Source: Methanoculleus horonobensis (GTDB taxonomy: Archaea; Halobacteriota; Methanomicrobia; Methanomicrobiales; Methanoculleaceae). From it: 64,000 bases of DNA. The translations under genes and the position numbers were made by a program. Below the pieces are notes generated by a model. The model was not told where the DNA came from and made no database searches. It saw only the letters and a list, made by a program, of their open reading frames with translations. Shown one piece after another: positions 8,205 through 16,534 of this stretch. How positions within the stretch are numbered: position 1 is the first letter of the stretch; every line of letters starts with the position of its first letter. The stretch spans positions 1-64,000 of the forward strand of contig NZ_BCNY01000015.1 in NCBI RefSeq assembly GCF_001602375.1. The letters run 5' to 3'.

Positions 8205-8924
8205 TCAAGCAGGGTTGTCGAACTCGATCGGCGTCTCGTCGAGGGCCATCACCTTACGGAAGGTCTCCGGCGTGTCCAGGGCAACGACCTCACCGCGGTC
8301 CACCACCGCAACCCGGGTACAGATCGCCTCCGCCTCTTCCACATCGTGCGTCGTAAAGATGATCGTCGCGCTCCGCTCGCGGTTCAGCCGCCGGAGCAGG
8401 TTCCAGGTCTCCCGGCGCCCGGCATCGTCCAGACCGGCCGTCGGTTCGGCAAGGAAGATGACCGACGGGTGCGTCAGGTATGCCCGGGCGATCTCAAGGT
8501 GCTGCAGCATGACGGGAGAGTAGGTCTCGACAGGAGCATCGGCGCTTCCGGCGATGCCGAAGAGGTCTACGACATCGGGGATCCTCCTCCTCCTGAGATC
8601 ATCGCCCAGGCCGTGCAGCCGGGCTTGGAAGTCCAGGTTCTCCCTGCCGGTCAGCGCAGGGTCGAGCACCGGCTCCCGGAGAACGATGCCCATGCTTCTG
8701 CGCACGTCCCCGAGGTTGCCGAGAATCGCAAGCGGTGAACGCTCGGCAAATCCCGGAACCGGAAAGAGCATCGTCATGAGAATGTCAATCAGGGTCTGCC
8801 GGTCCTGACCGCAGGGACAGAGGATACCAAAGATCTCTCCGCTCTTGACGTCGAATGGGATTGGGCCCCTTGCCTGAAGTTGCTCCAGATGCCGGATCAG
8901 GTCTTCAACGGTAAAAGCAGTCAT
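8205..8924 (-). CDS. Degenerate ABC-type ATPase domain protein
   Basis: Protein of 239 residues with the full ABC ATPase fold (drug/Na export type), but every catalytic motif is altered. The Walker A position reads CPCGQDRQT with no Lys, the signature is YSPVM in place of LSGGQ, and Walker B ends LAEPTAGLD with Ala for the usual Asp. I checked these on the reverse complement. The D-loop, the switch His (FTTHDVEEAEA) and overall length are kept, and the frame is intact. No permease is adjacent; the nearest ABC-2 permease is at 25 kb. It may be a non-hydrolysing regulator or a slowly decaying gene. Confidence 0.8.
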   Translation of the reverse strand: MTAFTVEDLIRHLEQLQARGPIPFDVKSGEIFGILCPCGQDRQTLIDILMTMLFPVPGFAERSPLAILGNLGDVRRSMGIVLREPVLDPALTGRENLDFQARLHGLGDDLRRRRIPDVVDLFGIAGSADAPVETYSPVMLQHLEIARAYLTHPSVIFLAEPTAGLDDAGRRETWNLLRRLNRERSATIIFTTHDVEEAEAICTRVAVVDRGEVVALDTPETFRKVMALDETPIEFDNPA

Positions 8925-9375
8925 GCTCCTCTGCAGAGATACAATCGGCCGGAACGGAGTTGTTCCCGACCACCCACCATCCCCGAAATCTGCACAGGAT
9001 TCGTACCGATCGGAAACCTCTCTGAGCGAGGGCGGCCGGCGATTGTTATCCGGTGCCTGTTACCGGATTCGGGGAAGGAACTATTGGATTAACACTATTT
9101 TTGGTTACGCATATATGAATATATCTATTTCAAAATGAATATAAAATACGCAATTTAGGATTTCTATTTTATATTGACTCCCCCTTTTACGTTATCATCG
9201 GTGATCTTCAACATTCACAGGATGCTAAAGCAGGCCGGGTTGGGCGGCGCCGATCGGTTCAGATGACCGTCAGGTCGACGTCGTGCGGGAACCGTCCCAC
9301 GGCACGTCTCCGGGGGGCTCGCCGGGGAACGGCCCGTGAAACTATTTATGGCATGAACCCCGGTATACCCGGCCA
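8925..9375. promoter_or_regulatory. AT-rich intergenic region between ABC-like and DUF1614 genes
   Basis: No convincing gene is seen in these 451 bp. Bases 9085-9180 are much richer in A and T than the surroundings (GCATATATGAATATATC and TTTTATATTG), consistent with promoter DNA or old foreign DNA. ACTATTTATGG near 9342 is a TATA-like element for the DUF1614 gene that starts at 9376. Confidence 0.4.
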
Positions 9376-10083
9376 ATGGAGACCGAACTGCCCGCAATCG
9401 CGATTCTTCCGGTTCCTCTCAGCCCGGAGCAGATCGTCATTGCGTTGGCGGTTCTCATACCGGCCCTGGTTATATTCAACCTCTTCCTCATCAGCGAGGG
9501 GATCTTCGAATTGATCGGGCTCCGGTTCTACCAGGCGCTGCTGGTGACCGCAGGGGCGCTGCTCGGGAGCCTGATCGATATCCCGCTCCTTTCATTAGGG
9601 GAGGACATCATCGCGGTCAACGTGGGCGGGGCCGTCATCCCTCTCTTCGTAACGCTCGAGATGGTCGGGCGGGGCCGGGTTTCGCGGCTGAAGTCCCTTG
9701 CCGCCGTTCTTCTGGTCTCGCTCGTCGCCTACGCCGCTGCAACGCCCGTTCCCGGCCTCGGGATCACGATGCCGTTCTACGTCGCACCCCTCGCAGGAGC
9801 CATGACGGGGCTCCTTCTCGCCCGCGGCTGCCGGGCCGCTCCCGGCCTCGCCTACGCGGGCGGAACCATGGGCACCCTGCTCGGGGCCGATATCCTCAAC
9901 CTCGCGAATCCCGACGTGCTTTCGGCGCTCACCACAAGCGGGCCGACCGTCCTCTCCATCGGGGGCGCGGGGATCTTCGACGGCATCTTCGTCACCGGCG
10001 TCCTCTCCGTCCTGCTCGCGGCGTATGCGGGGAGGGGGCTCCGGGAGAAGGGAGGGGTCTGCCCGCAGGAGGGAGGGGAGTGA
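9376..10083 (+). CDS. DUF1614 family membrane protein
   Basis: Protein of 235 residues with six or seven hydrophobic segments. The DUF1614 hallmarks are a PVPGLGITMPFYVAPLAGA loop near residue 120 and the late SIGGAGIFDGIFVTGVL block. A middle segment contains GGTMGTLLGADILNL. The function of the family is not known; the polar residues inside its membrane helices suggest transport or membrane catalysis. It stands alone, followed by a repeat element. Confidence 0.8.
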   Translation: METELPAIAILPVPLSPEQIVIALAVLIPALVIFNLFLISEGIFELIGLRFYQALLVTAGALLGSLIDIPLLSLGEDIIAVNVGGAVIPLFVTLEMVGRGRVSRLKSLAAVLLVSLVAYAAATPVPGLGITMPFYVAPLAGAMTGLLLARGCRAAPGLAYAGGTMGTLLGADILNLANPDVLSALTTSGPTVLSIGGAGIFDGIFVTGVLSVLLAAYAGRGLREKGGVCPQEGGE

Positions 10084-10211
10084 GGGGGAGAACTCCGGGA
10101 TGCAGAGCGAACTCACCAAAAATACGGTACATTGCGCAAACCTAGTGCACACGAGTTCTCAAAGATTGTAAGTACCCAACACTTGAAACGAGGAAAAAAC
10201 CCGGTGCAGTG

Positions 10212-10506
10212 GACCGTGGGGATATCGCGTCTGGGGGAGGGCGACTGGCCGAAGGGCAGGAGCACGAGAAGAACGAAGTTCTTCGAGGGGCTGACGGGGA
10301 GTGCGATGGTTCGTAGAACCGGAGCTCGACCACCGTCAGGTGGGGAGGGGGGAGTATTCCCCCCTCGAAACCCTTCGGGTTTCTCAAGCTTGCTGCGCTC
10401 GCACTCCGCACCCTTCGGGTGCTCGAGCTCCGGGCGTGCCGCCCATCGCACTCCCCATTGTCCCCACCCCCCTCTCGGCGATATCCCCTTGAAATCCGTG
10501 TATGGA
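10212..10506. repeat. Hairpin-rich intergenic repeat element, including dispersed repeat copy 2
   Basis: A long imperfect inverted repeat. The left arm (GGGGATATCGC near 10218, GGGGAGTGCGATGG near 10299-10312, CGGAGCTCGA near 10320) returns as its reverse complement near 10420-10490. Inside are two short perfect hairpins with C(UUCG)G loops, at 10367-10383 and 10408-10422, plus GGTTCGTAGAACC and a G-run/C-run pair. The right end (10457-10506) matches bases 18-66. Open frames crossing it have biased composition and no recognisable domain, so I treat it as non-coding. It probably recurs elsewhere in the genome. Confidence 0.65.
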
Positions 10507-10550
10507 GTATGCAACCGAAAGGGAAGTATGAACCGCTTGAAGGGCACTGC

Positions 10551-12383
10551 TCAAAATTCAACTGCTCCATCGGCATTCTCCGCCTCAAACGCCCGGAGCC
10601 ACATCTCCGCGCAGGCTATCCGCCAGAACTCGGTAGAATAAGGACTCTTCCCCTCGAGGAACGCCCGGTAGTTTTCGAGCACCTGCTCCGCGTCCCAGTA
10701 GGGCCGCTCTGCGAATTCGGGCGTCGAGAAGAGGTCGAGGATACGCGGCGCAAGTTCGCCCTTCATCCAGACCTCCTCGGGGGTGACGAACCCCATCTTG
10801 TCCATCCTGCACCGGACGGCGTCCGGGACCAGCCCCCGGATCGCCCGCCGGAGGACGTACTTCGTGACGCCGCCGCGGATCTTCTGGTCGATCGGGAGCG
10901 ATCCGAGGTACTCCACGAGCCGATAATCGAGGAATGGAACCCGCGCCTCGATCGAGAAGGCCATCGAGTTCCTGTCCTCCCAGTGGAGCAGGAGAGGGAG
11001 GTTCGACGCCGTGACCTCTCGTTTCAGCACCTCCTCAAGCGACCCCGCATACCGGAGGATCTCCGGCGGCGATCCCCGGAGGAGTTCACGGCGCTGCGAC
11101 CGTACCCGGGATTGAGCAGCCGCCCACGAGAAGAACGACCGGTGGTGCCGTACACTCCCGATCCCCTCCCGGAGAGCAGCAAGGAACTTGCGCCGCCGGA
11201 GGAGACCGCGGATATAAGGCGCCTGGTAGGCGATGTAGCCGCCGAGCTGCTCGTCGGCGCCCTGCCCGTCGAGAACCACCTTCACCTCGTTCTGTGCGAG
11301 CCGCATCACGCAATACTGGGCGTAGATCGAGAGGGATGCAAACGGCTCGTCCTGCATGTAGAGCAACCTCTCGATATCCTCCCAGAGCCCCTCCGTGCCC
11401 GGCGTCGTCCGGCGGTTCGCGACGCCGGTCGCCGCGACCACCGTCTCGATATGCCGGCTCTCGTCGAATCTCGGATCATCGAAACAGACCGAGAACGTCT
11501 TCTGCCGCTCGCCGACGCTCTCCGGGCTCTCCGCCTGCAGGAGAACGTTGATCAGGGCGGTGACCGTCGAGGAGTCGATGCCGCCGGAGAGGCAGGTTCC
11601 GACCGGGACGTCGCTCCGGAGCCGGAGCCGGACGGCGTCGGTCAGGAGATCGCGGACGTCGCGTGCGGCGGCTTCGTCGTCGGCCCCGCCCGGAGCGCCG
11701 TTCATCGCGAGGTCCCAGTAGCGTTCCGGCTCCCCGACGCCTTCCGCGGAGACGAGGAGCGCATGGGCCGGCGGGAGCTGGAAGACACCGTCGTACATCG
11801 TCTCGGCGGTGTGATCCGCAACCCCCCATGCAAGGAACGTCGAGAGCATCCGGTCGTTCGGCCGCCGGCCGACCCCGGGATGCACCCGGAGCGCCTTGAT
11901 CTCCGAGGCAAAGAGGAACGAGCCCCCGGTCACGACGTAATAGAACGGCTTGACGCCCAGGCGGTCCCGGGCGCAGAAGAGTTCGCGGCGGCGCCCGTCC
12001 CAGAGGGCGAACGCCCACATCCCGTTGAACCGGGCGAGGCAGCCCCTCCCCCACTCCTCGTAGGCGTGCAGGATCACCTCCGTATCGGATGCGGACGCGA
12101 AACGGTGGCCGGCGACCGAGAGTTCCTCCCGGATCTCGCGGTAGTTGTAGATCTCGCCGTTGAAGACGATCTGAAGCGACCCGTCCTCGTTTCCCATCGG
12201 CTGGCGGCCTTCGTCGGAGAGGTCGATGATCGCAAGGCGGCGATGGGCAAGGCCGACCGGCCCGGAGAAGAACGTTCCTTCGCCGTCAGGGCCGCGATGA
12301 GCCAGCCGCCGGGCCATCTCCCCGACGAGAGCCGCATCCGCATCCTCCCCGTTCAGGGCAAACTGCCCGGCAATACCGCACAT
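10551..12383 (-). CDS. asnB: Asparagine synthetase (glutamine-hydrolysing)
   Basis: Protein of 610 residues. The mature N-terminus is Cys2 (MCGIAGQF), the nucleophile of the class II glutamine amidotransferase domain (~1-215, with RGPDGEG and NGEIYNYREIREEL). The C-terminal synthetase domain has the PP-loop LSGGIDSSTVTAL near residue 255 and a late RVPFLDYRLVEYL block. It converts aspartate to asparagine with ATP and glutamine. Length is full and the start is fixed by the required Cys2. It lies about 20 bp after the AhpD-like gene, so it may be read through from the marker operon. Confidence 0.95.
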   Translation of the reverse strand: MCGIAGQFALNGEDADAALVGEMARRLAHRGPDGEGTFFSGPVGLAHRRLAIIDLSDEGRQPMGNEDGSLQIVFNGEIYNYREIREELSVAGHRFASASDTEVILHAYEEWGRGCLARFNGMWAFALWDGRRRELFCARDRLGVKPFYYVVTGGSFLFASEIKALRVHPGVGRRPNDRMLSTFLAWGVADHTAETMYDGVFQLPPAHALLVSAEGVGEPERYWDLAMNGAPGGADDEAAARDVRDLLTDAVRLRLRSDVPVGTCLSGGIDSSTVTALINVLLQAESPESVGERQKTFSVCFDDPRFDESRHIETVVAATGVANRRTTPGTEGLWEDIERLLYMQDEPFASLSIYAQYCVMRLAQNEVKVVLDGQGADEQLGGYIAYQAPYIRGLLRRRKFLAALREGIGSVRHHRSFFSWAAAQSRVRSQRRELLRGSPPEILRYAGSLEEVLKREVTASNLPLLLHWEDRNSMAFSIEARVPFLDYRLVEYLGSLPIDQKIRGGVTKYVLRRAIRGLVPDAVRCRMDKMGFVTPEEVWMKGELAPRILDLFSTPEFAERPYWDAEQVLENYRAFLEGKSPYSTEFWRIACAEMWLRAFEAENADGAVEF

Positions 12384-12404
12384 ACTCAGGAGACCAGAAA
12401 CAGG

Positions 12405-12851
12405 TTATTTGTCCGAGCAGGTCTTATCGAGACCTGTCCCGTTGATGTCGCAGGAGGGGCAGGGGGCCGAGCCGTTCACCACCCGGTAGGCATCCGCGAG
12501 GACGGCGGAGTTCGCGAGCATCCCCGCGATCAGGATCACCTCGAGGATCTCGGCCCGGGTCGCGCCCTTCGCCATCGCGGACTGCATGTGGTACTCCACG
12601 CAGTGGCTGCACTTGAGCGCGGCGCCCACCGCGAGGCTGATCAGCTCGATCGTCTTCGGTTCGAGCTGGCTTGTCTCGACGACGGCGCCCTTGTAGAGGA
12701 GGTGCGAGATGAGGATCTCGGGCCGTTCCGCCATCCGCTCAAAGATCAGGGGAACTCTCCCGTACTCGTTCTCGATCTCCCGGAGGAGATCCTCCGCGAA
12801 GACATCCGACCCCCGTTCCATAACCCGCGTGAGTACCTTCTCGAAGTCCAT
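12405..12851 (-). CDS. Carboxymuconolactone decarboxylase/AhpD-like protein
   Basis: Protein of 148 residues with an AhpD-type core: KCSHCVEYHMQSAMAKGAT near residue 90 gives the redox CxxC and following His of alkylhydroperoxidase-like proteins. The tail carries a second CPSC pair and another Cys (TCSD), which is not part of the basic family. It begins 5 bp after mmp7, so it looks like the last gene of the methanogenesis-marker operon. A thiol redox role linked to reductase activation is possible but is inference only. Confidence 0.85.
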   Translation of the reverse strand: MDFEKVLTRVMERGSDVFAEDLLREIENEYGRVPLIFERMAERPEILISHLLYKGAVVETSQLEPKTIELISLAVGAALKCSHCVEYHMQSAMAKGATRAEILEVILIAGMLANSAVLADAYRVVNGSAPCPSCDINGTGLDKTCSDK

Positions 12852-12856
12852 GGCAA

Positions 12857-13798
12857 CTACACCAGTATCCTCGTTTCCGAGAAAGGTTTTATCCGAATCA
12901 ATATGTAGTTGCGCATCCGTGACGGCGTGACGTCGGCGATATCGCCGACCGTCACCCCTTCAGCGACCGGAAGCGACCGCACGTCGTCGGCATACGAGTC
13001 GTAGGGGAGCTTCACCCGGAGCCCCTCCATCTGGGCGGTCACCGGCGTCGGGTGCGTGAGCAGGCTGATCTCGTGGATCTGCTCCTCGATGATCGCCATC
13101 AGGCGGGGCGGAAAGACGGAGAGCGGGTCTTTTGCGAGAGCATCCCGGCGGCCATCCAGGACACGGGAGACCTCGTCCACCAGTTCATCGAGTTTCCCGA
13201 GTTCCTCGGGGCGCTTGAACCGGTGCATGATCCTGCCGACTCCCCCGACGTAGCCTTCGACGGGCGGGTCGATCGCCCGCATCAGGGTCTCGCGGTCGGG
13301 CGCGCCGGTCACCACGATCGGCACGTGGATCTCACGGCGGATCGCCGGGAACTTCTGCCGGATACACTCCTCGAAGTTGCCGAGCGCGTAGACGGCGAGA
13401 TCGTGCTCGTTGATGACGTCCCGCTCCTCGTCGTTCAAGTTCGCAATCCGTTTCCCGAATCCTCTCGATAGCCCGACCATGTTGGTCTTCGCGCCCGACC
13501 GCCTGAGATACTCGGCGATATCGCAGGCGACGTGGGGAAGGTGATGGATCTCCAGACTCGGGCTCACGACGGCGATCTCGGTTCCGACGAGGGGCGCCTC
13601 GATCACCTCGCCGGCGAGCGGTTTTGCGATCCGGCGTATCATCTCGATATCGTCACGCGGCACGAACGACTGGAGCACGACATCCTGGGCCATGACGTGC
13701 TTCTGGACGATGTAGCCCCCGAGGTCGTCGATCAGATCCATGATCTCGTCGTGCCGGTAGACGCCTCCCTTGTAGGTCACCGGCACCAGTGTCGTCAT
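12857..13798 (-). CDS. mmp7: Methanogenesis marker protein 7
   Basis: Protein of 313 residues. TYKGGVYRHDEIMDLIDDLGG at the start, HLPHVACDIAEYLRRSG in the middle and the GYVGGVGRIMHRFKRPEE block fit marker protein 7 of methanogens. Recent structural work on methyl-coenzyme M reductase (MCR) activation places marker 7 in the ATP-driven complex with McrC, marker 3, marker 17 and component A2. It overlaps mmp17 by 4 nt. The gene order of the whole cluster supports the call more strongly than any single motif. Confidence 0.9.
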   Translation of the reverse strand: MTTLVPVTYKGGVYRHDEIMDLIDDLGGYIVQKHVMAQDVVLQSFVPRDDIEMIRRIAKPLAGEVIEAPLVGTEIAVVSPSLEIHHLPHVACDIAEYLRRSGAKTNMVGLSRGFGKRIANLNDEERDVINEHDLAVYALGNFEECIRQKFPAIRREIHVPIVVTGAPDRETLMRAIDPPVEGYVGGVGRIMHRFKRPEELGKLDELVDEVSRVLDGRRDALAKDPLSVFPPRLMAIIEEQIHEISLLTHPTPVTAQMEGLRVKLPYDSYADDVRSLPVAEGVTVGDIADVTPSRMRNYILIRIKPFSETRILV

Positions 13799-14379
13799 AG
13801 CGTCACCCCCATCTTCTCAAAGAGCGGCACGACCGCCGTCTCCACGATATCGGTCGGCAGGGTATCCTCGCTCGCCACGTAGTAAAACTTCCCATCCCGG
13901 ATGTACTGGCGGCGGACCTTGAACCCCTCGGGGGCGATGTACTGGAGCGCGTAGATGATGTCCTTATAAAGGGTCTCGCTCGGATCGGCTACCACCAGCT
14001 GGTCGAGATCGTCTTCCCCGGCCACTCCCGCCGGGAGGACGACGGTGAACCGGTCGGGCTGATCGACGTTCTCCTTGCCGTAGATCGTCCAGAGTTTCTG
14101 GAGAAGCGGCGCAAGGTAGGTTTCGTCGCCGATATCGAGGACGATCTCCTTCTCGCCGCGGTTGACGTTGGCGAAGTCGGCGATACGGATCGCACGCGGC
14201 ATATGCCGCAGAAGCCCGACGGCGACGAAGATCGGCACTTTCGGGTCGACGGAGATGTGCAGCCGGTCGATCACCTTGATGAGATCGAGGTCCTGGAGGA
14301 CATCGGCTGCGACCCGCTCGTAGGCCACTCTCCCGACCTCATCCGGCGACTCGACCACGAAGTAGTTCAACGGGGGCAT
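13795..14379 (-). CDS. mmp17: Methanogenesis marker protein 17
   Basis: Protein of 194 residues, soluble, with no signal sequence. Its place between mmp15 and mmp7 and the DIGDETYLAPLLQKLWTIYG and APEGFKVRRQYI stretches identify it as marker 17. The family is found in methanogens and is reported as a subunit of the MCR activation complex. The start is 1 bp from the mmp15 stop, and its end overlaps the mmp7 start (ATGA). Confidence 0.9.
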   Translation of the reverse strand: MPPLNYFVVESPDEVGRVAYERVAADVLQDLDLIKVIDRLHISVDPKVPIFVAVGLLRHMPRAIRIADFANVNRGEKEIVLDIGDETYLAPLLQKLWTIYGKENVDQPDRFTVVLPAGVAGEDDLDQLVVADPSETLYKDIIYALQYIAPEGFKVRRQYIRDGKFYYVASEDTLPTDIVETAVVPLFEKMGVTL

Positions 14380-15618
14380 CTACTCTCCCTTGATGAATCC
14401 GGACGCGAGCAGGGCAGATCCGACCGCACCGATATACTGCGAGTGGTGCGGGACGACGATCTCCGTCTGCAGGAGCTGGCCCATCGCGTAGACCAGCCCC
14501 TCGATCAGCGAGGTGCCGCCGACCATGATCACCGGCTCCTTGATGTCGATCTCCTGCAGCTGCTGCTCGAAGACCTGTTCGGCGACGCTGTGGCAGGCCG
14601 CGGCCGCGACGTCCTCGCGCGAGGAGCCGGCGGCGAGCGCGTTCACCAGGCTCTGCGTCCCGAAGACGATGCAGTAACTGTTCATCGGAACGTTCACGCC
14701 CATGCCCTTCATGGCGAGAGGGCCGAGTTCGGTGATATCCACGCCGAGCCGTTTTGCGGTCATCTCGAGGAACCTGCCGCTCGCCCCGGCGCAGATCCCC
14801 CCCATCGTGAAGGTTCCGGGGATGCCGTCGATGACGCTGATCGCCTTGTTGTCCATCCCGCCGATATCGATGACGGTCGCGGAGCCCCGCTGGTGGCCGG
14901 CGAGGTAGACGGCTCCTTTCGAGTTCACCGTCAGTTCTTCCTGGATGAGATCCGCCCCGAGATGCTTGCCGATCAAGAACCTGCCGTATCCGGTGGTGCC
15001 GATCGCCTGGATATCCTCGCGCGAGAGTCCGGCCATCTCGAGCGCGTCCGCGACGGCGCTCTCGGCGCTCTTGATCACCTCGGTCGTCGGGTGCCATCCG
15101 GTGCCGACGATCTCGTTCTCCTTCATCACGACGGCCTTCGTCGTGCTCGATCCCGAGTCGACGCCCATCGTGATCCCGGTCTGCTCCTCACGGGCAAGGA
15201 GCGCTCTCCGGCGGGCGATGGTGGTCAGGGCCTCCATCCTGGTGAGGAGGGTCCCTGAGGTCGTCCGCTCGGTGAAGGAGTAACTCACCACCGGCAGACG
15301 GGAGTTCTCGTGGATGTATCGCCGGAGTTCGTTTCGGACGATCGCCGCCTCGGCGCACCTGAAGCAGGTGCCGATGAAGACCCCGTCCGCATCGACCTTC
15401 CCCTCTACGAGGGCCATCGCCCGGGCGATCATCAGTTTCAGGTCGGCGCTCCGGACGTCGAGGCCGAACGCTTTGACGCCCCGCTCGACGTCGGCGAGAG
15501 CGATGTCGGGGAAGAAGACTTCCGCATCCACCGACTCGGCGGCCTCGTAGATCTCTTTCTGGACGCCGCTGTACTCCGGCCCGCAGGAGAGCTGGGCAAT
15601 CCGCACCTTGCGGCTCAT
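14380..15618 (-). CDS. mmp15: Methanogenesis marker protein 15 (BadF/BcrA-type ATPase fold)
   Basis: Protein of 412 residues with the ASKHA ATPase fold of 2-hydroxyacyl-CoA dehydratase activators. A phosphate-binding [14 protein letters not shown] lies near residue 150 and [14 protein letters not shown] near residue 248. Cys in [14 protein letters not shown] and [15 protein letters not shown] can hold the [4Fe-4S] cluster of this class. The N-terminal ~140 residues add CGPEYSGVQ and GTCFRCAEA. By analogy it couples ATP hydrolysis to low-potential electron transfer; its target in methanogens is not established. Confidence 0.93.
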   Translation of the reverse strand: MSRKVRIAQLSCGPEYSGVQKEIYEAAESVDAEVFFPDIALADVERGVKAFGLDVRSADLKLMIARAMALVEGKVDADGVFIGTCFRCAEAAIVRNELRRYIHENSRLPVVSYSFTERTTSGTLLTRMEALTTIARRRALLAREEQTGITMGVDSGSSTTKAVVMKENEIVGTGWHPTTEVIKSAESAVADALEMAGLSREDIQAIGTTGYGRFLIGKHLGADLIQEELTVNSKGAVYLAGHQRGSATVIDIGGMDNKAISVIDGIPGTFTMGGICAGASGRFLEMTAKRLGVDITELGPLAMKGMGVNVPMNSYCIVFGTQSLVNALAAGSSREDVAAAACHSVAEQVFEQQLQEIDIKEPVIMVGGTSLIEGLVYAMGQLLQTEIVVPHHSQYIGAVGSALLASGFIKGE

Positions 15619-16067
15619 GCTTCGTCCTCCCCGGGGAGACCGTCGAGGAACTTCCTGACGGCAGCAACGAACTGTATCCCTTCCTCTTCATCCGTCGGAT
15701 ACTTCAGTTCCAGGATGGGTATCCCGCTCTGGCGGAGAGTGAAGACGATCAGTTCGTCGGTGCGGGCGCAGCCCATGCAGCCGAACGCAAGGTCGGCGTC
15801 CGTGACGATGATTGCGGCTTCTGCCTCCTCGATGAGGGGGCCGTAGATCGCCATCCGCCCCCTGACACCGGACGGCACCTCGACGGCCGCGTACTTCAGG
15901 CCGCGTTTGGGTTCTTCGGGGGTGATCTGCAGGGGCGGGGAGTCTACCCCGGCGGTCTGTATCCTCTCCCGGATACCAAGGGCTGCACCGAGCGGTTTAT
16001 GACCGAACCGGGCCACCAGGTCGGAGAGGATGAGGCTCGTTGCAGGATAGATAAACACCTTTGCCAT
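15615..16067 (-). CDS. mmp5: Methanogenesis marker protein 5
   Basis: Protein of 150 residues. The motif [13 protein letters not shown] near residue 95 (two Cys three apart) and the start [18 protein letters not shown] are those of marker 5. Its end overlaps mmp15 by 4 nt. The paired Cys could bind a metal cluster or form a redox pair; no function has been proven. Confidence 0.9.
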   Translation of the reverse strand: MAKVFIYPATSLILSDLVARFGHKPLGAALGIRERIQTAGVDSPPLQITPEEPKRGLKYAAVEVPSGVRGRMAIYGPLIEEAEAAIIVTDADLAFGCMGCARTDELIVFTLRQSGIPILELKYPTDEEEGIQFVAAVRKFLDGLPGEDEA

Positions 16068-16072
16068 TGTAT

Positions 16073-16534
16073 TCAGGACTCCTCTGTATCTATCAGTTCT
16101 TGTAGTCGCTTGATATCAAGTAACGGTCGTTTCTCAAGTGCGGGCGGTGCCGGTTCCGCCTCACCTTCTTCACGCCGGTCGAGCTCCTCGAGCCCGCGGG
16201 TGATGTAGCGCAGAAGGCGGAACTCCCGTTCGTGACCGAGGTACCCCGGCCTCGCTCCGCCGAGGTTCGCCCGGCAACGTCTCGGATCTCCGGGAGGAAA
16301 ACCCCGGTCCTTGACGAAGATGTGAGTCGGGTCGAACGAACGGATCTCCTCGATGAGGCGGTCGACGGACTCCGGTTCGCCCGTCACCTGCAGCCCGAAG
16401 CACGTCTCCTTGATGAGGACGCCCTCGGAGGCCTCGTAGGCTCTGAGCGCGAGCTCGCCGGGGGTCATCGTCGGAGACTCGACGAAGACATACTTGGTCA
16501 CCGTGCCCACATAGTCAGGAGTATATTCGGCCAT
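16073..16534 (-). CDS. mmp6: Methanogenesis marker protein 6
   Basis: About 153 residues, beginning at the ATG that overlaps the mmp3 stop (ATGA-type overlap); a GTG one codon earlier is possible. A GAGGTGA ribosome site fits the ATG. The KETCFGLQVTGEP stretch and the FVKDRGFPPGDPRRCRANLGGARP block match marker 6. The last ~35 residues are charged and variable. It is found only in methanogens and relatives, and its exact job is unknown. Confidence 0.9.
   Translation of the reverse strand: MAEYTPDYVGTVTKYVFVESPTMTPGELALRAYEASEGVLIKETCFGLQVTGEPESVDRLIEEIRSFDPTHIFVKDRGFPPGDPRRCRANLGGARPGYLGHEREFRLLRYITRGLEELDRREEGEAEPAPPALEKRPLLDIKRLQELIDTEES

Noticed and set aside
10132-10641. 169-codon frame across the hairpin element
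   Set aside because: It crosses the inverted repeat and asparagine synthetase end, with no domain. The repeat structure explains the sequence better.
10419-12908. 829-codon plus-strand open frame
   Set aside because: It is antisense to asparagine synthetase and AhpD-like genes, which have clear motifs. The translation has the Arg/Pro/Glu-rich composition of a shadow frame in high-GC DNA.
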